From an uncultured Desulfuromonas sp. (GTDB taxonomy: Bacteria; Desulfobacterota; Desulfuromonadia; Desulfuromonadales; Desulfuromonadaceae): a stretch of 64,000 nt of DNA. Location: positions 2,294,001 through 2,358,000 of the forward strand of contig NZ_OY787469.1 in assembly GCF_963678835.1 (NCBI RefSeq). The letters are read 5' to 3'. Within the stretch, counting starts at the first letter, position 1. Every line of letters starts with the position of its first letter. Both the position numbers and the translations under genes were made by a program. This document shows positions 56,140 through 64,000 of this stretch, in pieces. Below the pieces are notes generated by a model. The model made no database searches, was not told where the DNA came from, and saw nothing but the letters and a program-made list of their open reading frames with translations.

Positions 56140-56520
56140 GTGAAAACAATTACCGTCGTTTTCTATGACCGGGAGTTTGCCGGCGAGTGGACATATGACA
56201 TTGATGAGCAAAAAATCCAGCCTTTTTTTGATGCTCTTAACGCGGAATTGAATTCTGCAGGAGTTCAGTTCGAATATTGCAATGAACCCAATATTACTCT
56301 GCGGGTCAACGGTTACGGCGATCTGCTGAACAGCATCCGTATTCGTTCACCGCAAGACGGTTTTTCCAGCCTGTGCCTTGGCCAGTTTATCGGACCCAGT
56401 CCAGATACCGATCTACTGGCTGATATCAAACGGGGAGTAAGGCGGGTTGCGTTTTCTCCAGAAAGTATCATACCTGCCGGTGGAGAAGCGATCTGTCACA
56501 ATTGCGGCTGCGGTTGTTGA
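56140..56520 (+). CDS. Hypothetical protein with a terminal cysteine cluster
   Basis: A 126-aa protein starting at GTG 56140 with AGGAGAG 4 nt upstream. The body is alpha/beta with no recognised domain. It ends in CHNCGCGC, five cysteine/histidine-type ligands in the last eight residues, which could bind iron, zinc or another metal. It lies 20 nt after the YciO-like gene and is probably in that operon. I do not recognise it. Confidence 0.78.
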   Translation: MKTITVVFYDREFAGEWTYDIDEQKIQPFFDALNAELNSAGVQFEYCNEPNITLRVNGYGDLLNSIRIRSPQDGFSSLCLGQFIGPSPDTDLLADIKRGVRRVAFSPESIIPAGGEAICHNCGCGC

Positions 56521-56630
56521 TACACCCACTTGCATTTGGATGAACCACAATCCTGTAAATCGTGCGTGCTTATTGTGACTTATTTGGTTGTTAATTGGCG
56601 ACTAGCGATTATCTTTCAGAAGGGTAGCTT

Positions 56631-58595
56631 ATGAATTTTCCAGTCTGGTTTCTCCCAGAAACAGGAGGAGGGCTCCTGATCGCCATCATGGCGGTTACAC
56701 ACGTATTTGTGTCGCACTTTGCTGTCGGCGGTGGCCTTTATCTGGTCATGACTGAACATAAGGCACGGCGTGAAAATGATGACCAGTTGCTTGAGTTTGT
56801 CAAAAAACACGCCAAATTCTTTATGCTGCTGACCATGGTTTTTGGTGGCGTGACCGGGGTTGGAATTTGGTTTACCATCGGTCTGATCCAACCGGATGCG
56901 ACTTCCAAGCTGATCCATACGTTTGTTTTCGGCTGGGCGGCGGAATGGGTGTGGTTTCTGGTCGAAATCATCGCTCTGATCATCTACTACTACAAATTTG
57001 ACACCATGGATGAGCGGACGCATCTCAAGGTGGGGTGGATTTATTTTGCCGCTGCCTGGTTGAGTTTGTTCCTGATCAACGGGATTATCGGTTTCATGCT
57101 GACTCCCGGCGAATGGGTCAATAACCATCAGTTCTTCTCCGGATTCTTTAATCCGACGTTCTGGCCGTCATTGTGGTTTCGCTTTGCCATTTCCACTTTG
57201 TTAGCCGGTGTTTTTGCGTTTTTTACCACCGCGTTTATCGATGTCGAATCTTTTCGCATCAAGATGACCCGCTATTCGTCGTTATGGTGTCTGCTGTCGC
57301 TCGTCGTGGTTATTCCCACCGGCTATTGGTATCTGCAGGTTTTGCCTTCCGGACCGCAGGAAATTTTCACGGCGTCACCGACAATCAAAGCGATGGTCAA
57401 GCTTGGAGCGTTCAGCGCTGCTGGATTCATTGTCTTTCTCACTCTGTTTACCTTGATAAAGCCGCGTTGGCACAATCTGATCACTGCTGTCGTGGTTGCT
57501 GTGTGTGCTTTTGGCATGATGGGATCGTTTGAGTGGATCCGCGAAGCGGACCGCCGTCCCTTTGTCATTCATGAAATGCTCTATTCCAACGGCATTCCCG
57601 TCGATCAGGTTGAACAGCTCAATGAGGGCTTTTTGGCTCAAGCGAAATGGAGTTCCATTAAGGTGATTGATGCCGACAACGTGCAGCAGGCTGGAGCTGA
57701 ATTGTTCAAGCTGCAATGTTATGCCTGCCATACGCTGGATGGCATTAATAATGACATCCGCTCACGGACGGCGACGATCAACTTTAACGGCATGGTTAAG
57801 TATCTCTCTACCATGCATCAGCGGCGTCCGTTTATGCCGCCCTTTGTTGGAAATGAGCTTGAGAAAAAGGCTCTGGCCTCCTATCTGGTCGGTACTCTGC
57901 ACGGCAAAGAGACCCATGTCTTTGACGAACCGGAACTGACAATTAATCTTGGCCAGAAAATGCTTGACGATGAATGCACTGTTTGCCACGGCGTTGATCT
58001 GGTCATGGAGTGGGGTGAGTCGCTTAGTGCTGAAGAGGTGCGTTCCGGGCTGCTCAATCTGAGTCAGATTGACAGCTCCATGGATGATTTTTCCGGAACC
58101 CCGGAAGAGCTGGCTGCCGTGGTTGCCACGATCAAGGGGGAAACCACTCCCACAGTATCGGCTCCACTCTCAGGCAAGAGTTTGCTCGAAGAGGAATGCA
58201 GTATGTGTCACGGTACGGATATTATTTACGACTGGGCTGCCCCTCTGAGTCCGGATGACGTGCGCCATGGATTGCTGACTCTGAGCCAGATCGATAGCTC
58301 CATGGAAGACTTCAGCGGCACGCCTGAAGAACTTGCTGCATTGATCATGGCATTAAAAGGCATGATGGCGGAGCCTGCGGTGTCAGCGCAAGCCATTCTC
58401 AATGACGAATGCAGCATGTGTCACAGTGCTGATCTGGTCATTGAGTGGGCTGCAGTATTAAATCGCGAGGAGATTAATCACGATTTGAAGCATCTCAGCG
58501 AGATCGACAGCTCCATGGAAAATTTGACCGATCATGATGAAGTGGACGCCTTAACAGACTATCTGGTCAATCAGGCCAAAGGAGGAACACAATGA
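56631..58595 (+). CDS. CydA-like membrane cytochrome fused to four c-type haem sites
   Basis: A 654-aa protein. Residues 1-300 form about eight transmembrane segments of the cytochrome bd subunit I type (HFAVGGGLYLVM with a haem-ligand His; GWAAEWVWFLVEI), but without the long quinol-binding Q-loop. The C-terminal part has four CxxCH motifs at 363-367, 449-453, 523-527 and 594-598; the last three sit in tandem repeats of about 72 residues (..LSQIDSSMxDFSGTPEELAA..). It resembles the c-haem-containing 'OR-C' class of bd-like oxygen reductases and should take electrons from periplasmic cytochromes. The second subunit follows with a 4-nt overlap. Confidence 0.83.
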   Translation: MNFPVWFLPETGGGLLIAIMAVTHVFVSHFAVGGGLYLVMTEHKARRENDDQLLEFVKKHAKFFMLLTMVFGGVTGVGIWFTIGLIQPDATSKLIHTFVFGWAAEWVWFLVEIIALIIYYYKFDTMDERTHLKVGWIYFAAAWLSLFLINGIIGFMLTPGEWVNNHQFFSGFFNPTFWPSLWFRFAISTLLAGVFAFFTTAFIDVESFRIKMTRYSSLWCLLSLVVVIPTGYWYLQVLPSGPQEIFTASPTIKAMVKLGAFSAAGFIVFLTLFTLIKPRWHNLITAVVVAVCAFGMMGSFEWIREADRRPFVIHEMLYSNGIPVDQVEQLNEGFLAQAKWSSIKVIDADNVQQAGAELFKLQCYACHTLDGINNDIRSRTATINFNGMVKYLSTMHQRRPFMPPFVGNELEKKALASYLVGTLHGKETHVFDEPELTINLGQKMLDDECTVCHGVDLVMEWGESLSAEEVRSGLLNLSQIDSSMDDFSGTPEELAAVVATIKGETTPTVSAPLSGKSLLEEECSMCHGTDIIYDWAAPLSPDDVRHGLLTLSQIDSSMEDFSGTPEELAALIMALKGMMAEPAVSAQAILNDECSMCHSADLVIEWAAVLNREEINHDLKHLSEIDSSMENLTDHDEVDALTDYLVNQAKGGTQ

Positions 58596-59650
58596 TGTCG
58601 CTGGTGCCGACTCCCGACGCCTTGCCGATGGCGTCCGGCTATTTTGAACTGTTGCTGTTGTTGACGTTTCCTCTTCATCTGGTCTTTATGAACGCTATGC
58701 TGGGTGGAACGTTGCTGGCGATTTGGGCGCATTTTAAACGCCAACCAGTCCATGAACGACTGGCCTATAAAATTGCCCAAGTGCTACCGTTACTGATTGC
58801 TTTCGCCATTAACTTTGGGGTGCCGCCCTTGCTGTTTGTTCAGGTGGTCTACGGACACCTGATCTATTCAAGCTCGGTGCTTATGGGGGTTTTCTGGCTC
58901 AGTGTGATTCCGGTTTTGCTGACGGTTTACTATGCCGTTTACATCTACGATTTTAAGTTCTGGAGTCTTGGGCGGCGCGGCTTGCCGATCCTGATGTTTG
59001 CCGGCGTCCTGATGGTGATGATTGCCTTTTTGTTCAGCAATAATATGACGTTGATGCTGACTCCAGAAACTTGGGATGTGTATTTTAAGAACAGCAGCGG
59101 AACGTTCCTTAACCTGACTGAGCCCACCTTGTGGCCGCGTTATCTGCATATGCTGGTTGGGGCAACGGCTATTGGTGCTTTAGTGATTGCGCTTCTCGGT
59201 CGTTTGTGGGCAAAACAGGATGCCGAAGTTGGTGCTCTGGCCCAACGCGTCGGATTGCGCGTTTTTCTTGTGGTCACCTGTGTTCAGGTTTTGGTTGGTC
59301 TGTGGTTCCTGATCGCACTTCCTGCCGATGTGATGATGCTGTTTATGGGGCGTAACCTTTTCGCCACGGCGGTTTTCCTGGTGGCTATTGCTTCGGTCAT
59401 GGGAGTGATTTTTCTCGCGGTAAAGCGCCGCCTGGCCTGGTGTGGCGGTCTGGCGCTGTTGTTGCTTTATCTGATGAGTCTGATGCGCGCTTTTGTTCGC
59501 ACCGGCTACACCGATAATCTCTTTGTGACACAGATTGTCGAAGCGCAGCAAGACTACTCTCCCTTGCTTTTGTTTGTCGTGACTCTGGTTATCGGGCTCC
59601 TGTTGATTTTTTGGATGCTCAAGGTGTCTTTGCAAGCACAAGAGCATTAA
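58592..59650 (+). CDS. Second CydA-like membrane subunit
   Basis: A 352-aa integral membrane protein with about nine transmembrane segments. FELLLLLTFPLHLVFMNAMLGGTL near the N-terminus resembles a bd-oxidase subunit I first helix with His, and INFGVPPLLFVQVVYGHLIY follows. No c-haem motif is present. It overlaps the multihaem subunit by 4 nt and must be its partner. Its TAA stop lies in the end of a family 2 repeat, so the C-terminus may have been reset by that insertion. Confidence 0.8.
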   Translation: MMSLVPTPDALPMASGYFELLLLLTFPLHLVFMNAMLGGTLLAIWAHFKRQPVHERLAYKIAQVLPLLIAFAINFGVPPLLFVQVVYGHLIYSSSVLMGVFWLSVIPVLLTVYYAVYIYDFKFWSLGRRGLPILMFAGVLMVMIAFLFSNNMTLMLTPETWDVYFKNSSGTFLNLTEPTLWPRYLHMLVGATAIGALVIALLGRLWAKQDAEVGALAQRVGLRVFLVVTCVQVLVGLWFLIALPADVMMLFMGRNLFATAVFLVAIASVMGVIFLAVKRRLAWCGGLALLLLYLMSLMRAFVRTGYTDNLFVTQIVEAQQDYSPLLLFVVTLVIGLLLIFWMLKVSLQAQEH

Positions 59651-59718
59651 CAGGCTACTGAAAAGCCGTCTGTGGACGCCATGGCCGGGCGATCACAACC
59701 AAGGATCGTTTCCTGCTA
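59648..59718. repeat. MITE-like repeat, family 2, copy 4 (short)
   Basis: 71 bp from TAACAGGCTACTGAAAAG to TTTCCTGCTA. The first three bases are the stop codon of the preceding gene. The TGTGGACGCCATGG core matches the other copies; much of the interior is missing. Confidence 0.65.
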
Positions 59719-59805
59719 ATCTTTTTTACGCGGATGAAAGGAAGAGGCGTTCGTTTAAGATGATGTCGCGGTAACTTTTAGGGCGCGAAAATCACGCAAA
59801 CGCAA

Positions 59806-59840
59806 AGAAAAAGCCCTTGTCGGTTGGCAAGGGCTTTTTT
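59806..59840. terminator. Bidirectional terminator between the oxidase pair and ccdA
   Basis: AAAAAGCCCTTG and CAAGGGCTTTTTT: a 9-bp stem with A and T tracts on both sides. It serves ccdA on the minus strand, 19 bp after its stop, and the oxidase genes on the plus strand. Confidence 0.88.
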
Positions 59841-59859
59841 AGCACTTATTTTCGGAAGG

Positions 59860-60600
59860 TTATTCTATCGGTATCCATTGATAGAGATAGCTGGACAGCT
59901 CGCTGAACATGTTGAAGAACAACATGACGCCAACTACGATCATAAGGACGCCTGTGATGATTTCCATGATTCTGATGTGCTTTTTAAAGCGGTTAAATAC
60001 GTTGATGAAGCCGTGGAACAGCAATCCTGAAAGCATAAATGGGATGCCGAGTCCGGCGGAGTAACAGCACAATAGCAGGACTGCCTGGGCCGTATCACTG
60101 GAAGTTCCCGCTGCCAGGATAAAAATTGCCATGAGAATGGGGCCGACACAGGGGCTCCATCCGGCGGAAAAAGCGACACCGACAAGAAAGCTGCCGAAAT
60201 AGCCACTGGGCTTGTTACGGATGGTGATCCGTTTGTCTCCGAGCAGTACGCCGAAATGAAACAAACCGGTCATGTGAATACCGAACAGGAAGATCATCAG
60301 ACCGCCACCGCGTTGCAGCCAGATCAACCAATCCTGCATGGCTTGGTTCAGTGAGCCTGCAATAATCCCCAGCAGGATAAAGACCGTGCTGAAGCCAAGA
60401 ACAAAGGCCAGTGAATGGCTGGCAACCTGCCAACGAAGTTTTGAACTGGGGTGATCCTGTTTTAACTCGCCAAATGAAATACCGGTGATATAGGTAATAA
60501 ATGACGGGATCAACGGCAGTACGCAGGGGGAAAAAAATGACAGGAGCCCGGCACTGAACGCCACGGAAAACGTAGGGATATTTGCTGCTTCATTTAACAT
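59860..60600 (-). CDS. ccdA: Cytochrome c biogenesis protein CcdA (thiol reductant carrier)
   Basis: A 246-aa six-transmembrane protein that moves reducing equivalents from cytoplasmic thioredoxin to periplasmic apocytochromes. SFFSPCVLPLIPSFITYITG and FSAGWSPCVGPIL hold the two redox cysteines in the CcdA/DsbD-beta positions. The ATG at 60600 follows AAGGTG by 3-4 nt; the longer frame to 61002 would cover the promoter region. It supports cytochrome c maturation, in keeping with the multihaem oxidase gene beside it. Confidence 0.9.
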   Translation of the reverse strand: MLNEAANIPTFSVAFSAGLLSFFSPCVLPLIPSFITYITGISFGELKQDHPSSKLRWQVASHSLAFVLGFSTVFILLGIIAGSLNQAMQDWLIWLQRGGGLMIFLFGIHMTGLFHFGVLLGDKRITIRNKPSGYFGSFLVGVAFSAGWSPCVGPILMAIFILAAGTSSDTAQAVLLLCCYSAGLGIPFMLSGLLFHGFINVFNRFKKHIRIMEIITGVLMIVVGVMLFFNMFSELSSYLYQWIPIE

Positions 60601-60989
60601 AGTCACCTTGGGGATTAAGTGAGGTTTGAGATTTATTGATGGTATATACATCGCTTTGAATTGTATTGATGCCATCCTGTCGTAAACAGCTTGTCGAGTC
60701 AAGCCAATGTGGCCGCTAGCCCTGATTCGTCCAGATGTTTTTATGCAATTCTTCCCGCTCGCACGGTGCACTGATGGCGGACTGAGCTGTGTCGGGATAA
60801 CTGACCTGATAAATGCGGCTGTGCTGCAACTTATTGCGAACAGGTATCGGTATGTGGAGCCTTTTAACAAAGGAGAATTATTGTTTTTTTTAGTTTTATG
60901 AAAGTCGGCATCAGATATGCAGGTCAAAAGATATCTCTCATTTCTTACCGTCCCATGTACACATGAACTATATATAAAAGGAGCACGTG
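60601..60989. other. Divergent intergenic region without a recognised gene
   Basis: 389 bp between ccdA and the response-regulator operon. No convincing sigma54 promoter, GTAC-N6-GTAC dyad, ModE box or RNA gene was found. The region should hold both divergent promoters. TATATATAAAAGGAG just before 60990 is the ribosome-site side of the regulator gene. Confidence 0.5.
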
Positions 60990-61553
60990 ATGAAAATCGC
61001 ACTGGTTGTTGATGATGAACCGTTGATTCGCCGTAAAGTTTCAGAATTGTTGGAAAATTATGGCTTTGATCAAATCGTTGAAGCAGAGAATGGTCAGGAA
61101 GCCCTGTTGCTTGCGGTGACTCATAAACCGGTTTTGATCGTCATGGATGTGACCATGCCTGTCATGAACGGAATCAATGCTGCTAAAAAAATAGGCATTG
61201 AGGCACCGGCGCCGATTGTTTTATTGACCGGCAACACCGATGCGCAAACCATTGCAGAGGCACGTGATGCCGGTGTAATGAGTTACCTGGTTAAACCGTT
61301 TCGCGACGAGCAGCTCTATCCGGCGGTTGAACTGGCCATGCACCAATATATGGCAGTAACATCTCTACAGGACCAAGTCACTAAGCTCGAAGAAACGCTG
61401 GAGACACGAAAGCTGGTGGACAAGGCCAAAGGTGTGTTAATGGGCACGGGGCTGAGCGAACCCGAAGCCTATCGCAAAATGCAGAAACTGGCGATGAGTA
61501 AGCGGAAAACGTTAAAGCAGGTGGCTGAAGCTATCCTGATGATGGCAGACTGA
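60990..61553 (+). CDS. NasT-like response regulator with ANTAR RNA-binding domain
   Basis: A 187-aa protein: receiver domain (1-115) with the acidic pocket VVDDEP, phospho-acceptor D53 in VMDVTMPVMNG and the conserved lysine in YLVKPF, a short coiled coil (about 122-138), then an ANTAR domain (about 128-187; KAKGVLMGTGLSEPEAYRKMQKLAM). ANTAR regulators bind paired RNA hairpins and prevent termination, often in nitrogen pathways. GGAG lies 6 nt before the ATG. It is the first gene of an operon with draT copy 2 and a histidine kinase, which suggests a signal pathway controlling nitrogenase switch-off. Confidence 0.92.
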   Translation: MKIALVVDDEPLIRRKVSELLENYGFDQIVEAENGQEALLLAVTHKPVLIVMDVTMPVMNGINAAKKIGIEAPAPIVLLTGNTDAQTIAEARDAGVMSYLVKPFRDEQLYPAVELAMHQYMAVTSLQDQVTKLEETLETRKLVDKAKGVLMGTGLSEPEAYRKMQKLAMSKRKTLKQVAEAILMMAD

Positions 61554-61559
61554 TTCGTT

Positions 61560-62354
61560 ATGGGGGTTCTGGCGCTTAATCGTTGCAATCATCCGCCCTG
61601 GGCGATTGCCTCCTACTATTTCAATCGTGAACCAAAACCGATTGAGATCTCCGGCGTGCGTCATGCTCACCATGGATTGTTTGAACGATTGAGCCGCATT
61701 GCAACCATGAAAGACAGGGCACAGCAACTGTATGACTATATGGATGTGACGTTTCAGTTGCATCAATGGCAGCGTGAAGAAACCCGCTCCAGTCAGAAGA
61801 GCCTTAAAAACAGTTATCTGCGCTTTTTACGCGGCTGGATGTTTGATTCAAACTCTATTGAGGGGGCTGTGCTTAAAGGATGGGTGGAAAGTCGTATCGG
61901 TCTTTCCCCCACCTTTCACAATGTGCCGATTCCCACGATGGAATGCGAAGGCTATTTGCAATACCTTAAAGACCGCATGAAGGGTGCGGCACGCACCAAT
62001 GCCATCAATGAGCAACTGGATATTCTTTATGAATATGTTCAGGCCGAATTGGCCTGCCGGTTTCCTGAGCAGCTATGGCGTACCCTGTATCGCGGTATTA
62101 ATGATTTTGAAGAACATCAGATTGTTGAACAACAGTCGAAACGACGTTACCTGATACAATTGAACAACCTCAACTCTTTTACGACGGATTTTGAACGTGC
62201 CTGGGAATTCGGCAGCCGGGTTATGGTGGCCAAAGTTCCTTTGTGTAAAGTCCTTTTCCAAAGTGATATGTTTCCGTCCTCCCTGCTCAAGGGCGAGGAC
62301 GAAGTGATGGTCATTGGTGGCCAGTTTGAAGTGGAGATCCAAATCGGTGGATAA
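61560..62354 (+). CDS. draT: NAD(+)-dinitrogenase-reductase ADP-ribosyltransferase, copy 2
   Basis: A 264-aa DraT, clearly diverged from the copy at 12548 but with the same blocks (NSYLRFLRGWMFDSNS, TLYRG, WEFGSR, VIGGQFEV) and the catalytic R178, S206 and E246/E248 at identical positions. It should also modify Arg100 of a dinitrogenase reductase. No clear ribosome site is seen; it starts 6 nt after the ANTAR regulator and is probably coupled to it. It overlaps the kinase gene by 8 nt. The two DraT proteins may serve different Fe proteins, for example VnfH and a NifH elsewhere. Confidence 0.92.
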   Translation: MGVLALNRCNHPPWAIASYYFNREPKPIEISGVRHAHHGLFERLSRIATMKDRAQQLYDYMDVTFQLHQWQREETRSSQKSLKNSYLRFLRGWMFDSNSIEGAVLKGWVESRIGLSPTFHNVPIPTMECEGYLQYLKDRMKGAARTNAINEQLDILYEYVQAELACRFPEQLWRTLYRGINDFEEHQIVEQQSKRRYLIQLNNLNSFTTDFERAWEFGSRVMVAKVPLCKVLFQSDMFPSSLLKGEDEVMVIGGQFEVEIQIGG

Positions 62355-63945
62355 CTGTTCGAAACAGACAACGCAAAAAGAGAACTCTCAAGAACAGAAA
62401 CTTCTTCGCGCTTACCATGCCATTGGCGATGAACTGATTTCCCTGACATCTCTTCCTGAGCTGCTCAATAAAATTCTTGAGATTTCCAAGAATGTTTTTC
62501 AATTCGAAAATGCCATCATGCGTCTGGTGTCTGATGATGGTACCGAATTGGTCCTGGCCGCCTCATACGGCTATCCTGACCCGGCATTAAAACGCAAGCT
62601 GCAGATGGGCGAGGGAATTATGGGCCGTGTTGCCGCCAGTGCTGCTCCGGTGTTGATCGATAATGTGACGCAGGACCATGACTATATCCCCGGTATTCCT
62701 GATGCGCGCAGTGCCTTGTGTGTCCCGTTAGTTGCCCGTGACCGGGTGATCGGTGTGTTTAATGTTGAAAGCCATCAGGAGAGTTCATTTCACTCCGGCG
62801 ATGTTGCGCCGCTGATGACCATGGCGGCCCAGGCGGCCATCGCCATTGAAAATGCGCGCCTCTATGAACGCACCAGCCAGTTGACGGAACGTTTTCGTCA
62901 ACTCCATCAATTCAATGATCGCATTTTGCAAAGCACCACGTTAGGGATTTACACCCTTGATGCCAATCTGTGTATCACGTCGTGGAACAAGCGCATGGAA
63001 AAAGCCAGTGGCATGACGGAGAATCAGGTTCTTGGTCGCCCTTTGTTAACGCTGTTCCCTGTGCTCGCCGAAGAGGGCTTTGATGACCGGCTTAACCGGG
63101 TGTTGAAAACCGGCAAGCCGGAGAAGTTGCAACTGATTCATTACAATCTTCAGGGGCAGCGCCGTGTTCAGAAGCGACGTCTTAGTCCATTAAAAGACGG
63201 TGATGTGACCACCGGCGTGGTGATTGTTGTCGAAGACATTACTGAGTTCAAGGGGTTGCTCGACCAGATGATCCAATCTGAAAAACTTGCAGAGATTGGT
63301 CGGCTGTCCAGTGGGGTTGCTCATGAAATCAATAATCCGCTGGAAGTGATCTCCTACAGTGCGCAACTGTTGCTGCGTGAAGAGAGCCTGTCCGATTTTC
63401 ATCAAGAGCTTTTGACCCGTATCGGCAGTGAGGTGGAGCGTCTTCAGGCTTTGACCAGTGGTCTGCTTGGTTTTTCCCGTAGCGGCAGCATGAAAAAATC
63501 GCGCATTGATGTCAATGAGGTTCTGGAACAGGTTCTGACCTTTATTGGCTACCAGATTCAGCGCGGACAGCATGAGGTGGTGCGGAACTTCGGTGAGGTG
63601 CCGGCGATTATGGCGGATCCCAATCAGCTCAAACAGGTGTATATCAATCTGATTATGAATGCGGTTCAGGCCATGAAGACACCGGGAACCATTACTTTAA
63701 CAACGCGGGCATTGGCTTACGGCGTAGAAATTGATATTGCCGACACCGGTGATGGGGTAGAAGAAGAGCTTCGTGACAAGATTTTCGAACCCTTTTACAC
63801 CACTAAACCGGAAGGTGAGGGCACCGGTCTGGGACTTTATCTGTGCCGCAAGATCATGTCGGACCACGAAGGCTCACTCAATTTTGAATCAACTCGTGGC
63901 GAAGGCAGTCGCTTCATTCTCCGTCTGCCATTGAGGACTCGATAA
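62347..63945 (+). CDS. GAF-PAS sensor histidine kinase
   Basis: A 532-aa soluble kinase: GAF domain (about 40-185; MGEGIMGRVAASAAPVLIDN), PAS domain (about 200-310), HisKA (about 325-390, phospho-histidine in SGVAHEINNPLEVI) and HATPase (about 430-530; N-box NLIMNAVQAM, G1 DTGDGV, F-box FEPFYTTK, G2 GEGTGLGL). It has no transmembrane segment, so it senses a cytoplasmic signal. GTG 62347 with GGAG 10 nt upstream is the likely start, giving an 8-nt overlap with draT copy 2. It most simply phosphorylates the ANTAR regulator of the same operon. It resembles NtrB/NtrY-class kinases. Confidence 0.92.
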   Translation: MDNCSKQTTQKENSQEQKLLRAYHAIGDELISLTSLPELLNKILEISKNVFQFENAIMRLVSDDGTELVLAASYGYPDPALKRKLQMGEGIMGRVAASAAPVLIDNVTQDHDYIPGIPDARSALCVPLVARDRVIGVFNVESHQESSFHSGDVAPLMTMAAQAAIAIENARLYERTSQLTERFRQLHQFNDRILQSTTLGIYTLDANLCITSWNKRMEKASGMTENQVLGRPLLTLFPVLAEEGFDDRLNRVLKTGKPEKLQLIHYNLQGQRRVQKRRLSPLKDGDVTTGVVIVVEDITEFKGLLDQMIQSEKLAEIGRLSSGVAHEINNPLEVISYSAQLLLREESLSDFHQELLTRIGSEVERLQALTSGLLGFSRSGSMKKSRIDVNEVLEQVLTFIGYQIQRGQHEVVRNFGEVPAIMADPNQLKQVYINLIMNAVQAMKTPGTITLTTRALAYGVEIDIADTGDGVEEELRDKIFEPFYTTKPEGEGTGLGLYLCRKIMSDHEGSLNFESTRGEGSRFILRLPLRTR

Positions 63946-64000
63946 GTCAGCAAAGCCCCAATATTCGCGGTTTGCCCGTTAACTACACAAGGTCTATTAG

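Overview
The window is one chromosomal segment of a Gram-negative, mostly anaerobic diazotroph, most likely a Desulfuromonadota (Desulfuromonas/Pelobacter/Geobacter-like) bacterium. This rests on the four-subunit 2-oxoacid:ferredoxin oxidoreductase, a cytochrome bd-like oxidase subunit fused to c-type haem repeats, the rimP-nusA-ylxR-infB-rbfA-nrnA-truB-rpsO-pnp order, and TonB receptors. No rRNA or tRNA gene was recognised.

Bases 1-24900 form a vanadium-nitrogenase island. The minus-strand operon 23712->13840 reads vnfH, vnfD, vnfG, vnfK, vnfE, vnfN, an unknown 299-aa gene, two NifX/NafY-family genes, a NifX-associated (DUF269) gene and a rubrerythrin-like gene. VnfD carries every diagnostic residue at the numbering I recall for the Azotobacter enzyme (C49, C75, C138, Q176, H180, C257, H423 and the TGGPRLW loop at 335-341). 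modE is divergent from vnfH. A sigma54 activator of the NifA/VnfA type with a cysteine-rich N-terminus is followed by draT, which encodes the nitrogenase ADP-ribosyltransferase. A FecCD-type permease, its ATPase, a TonB receptor, a periplasmic binding protein and homocitrate synthase (nifV) lie divergent to the activator.

The regulatory DNA links these genes. Perfect GTAC-N6-GTAC dyads, the form I recall for VnfA sites in Azotobacter, lie upstream of the permease, the TonB receptor and nifV, each above a -24/-12-like sequence. vnfH has a -24/-12 promoter and two degenerate dyads. A ModE-like palindrome overlaps the sigma54 promoter of the activator, and two tandem ModE boxes lie upstream of a second TonB receptor at the left edge. 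The model is that molybdenum-loaded ModE shuts off the activator, and that without molybdenum VnfA switches on V-nitrogenase, homocitrate synthesis and a dedicated TonB-dependent metal (vanadium or vanadophore) importer.

Bases 24900-31700 hold an AaeXAB/MarR aromatic-acid efflux operon, a YheT-like hydrolase, a hypothetical gene and a GH3 lipoprotein. An IS1380-family element lies at 31890-33585. Then come thrC, a DUF3617 lipoprotein, the korDABC operon, holC-rsmE-trmJ-rlmD, the translation/RNA-processing operon, pnp, an M16 peptidase, dut and small conserved genes, an unusual CydA-like/multihaem pair, and ccdA. The right edge carries an ANTAR response regulator, a second draT and a histidine kinase.

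Two families of short palindromic MITE-like repeats recur between genes: one of about 150-170 bp (5 copies) and one of about 70-160 bp (4 copies plus a fragment).
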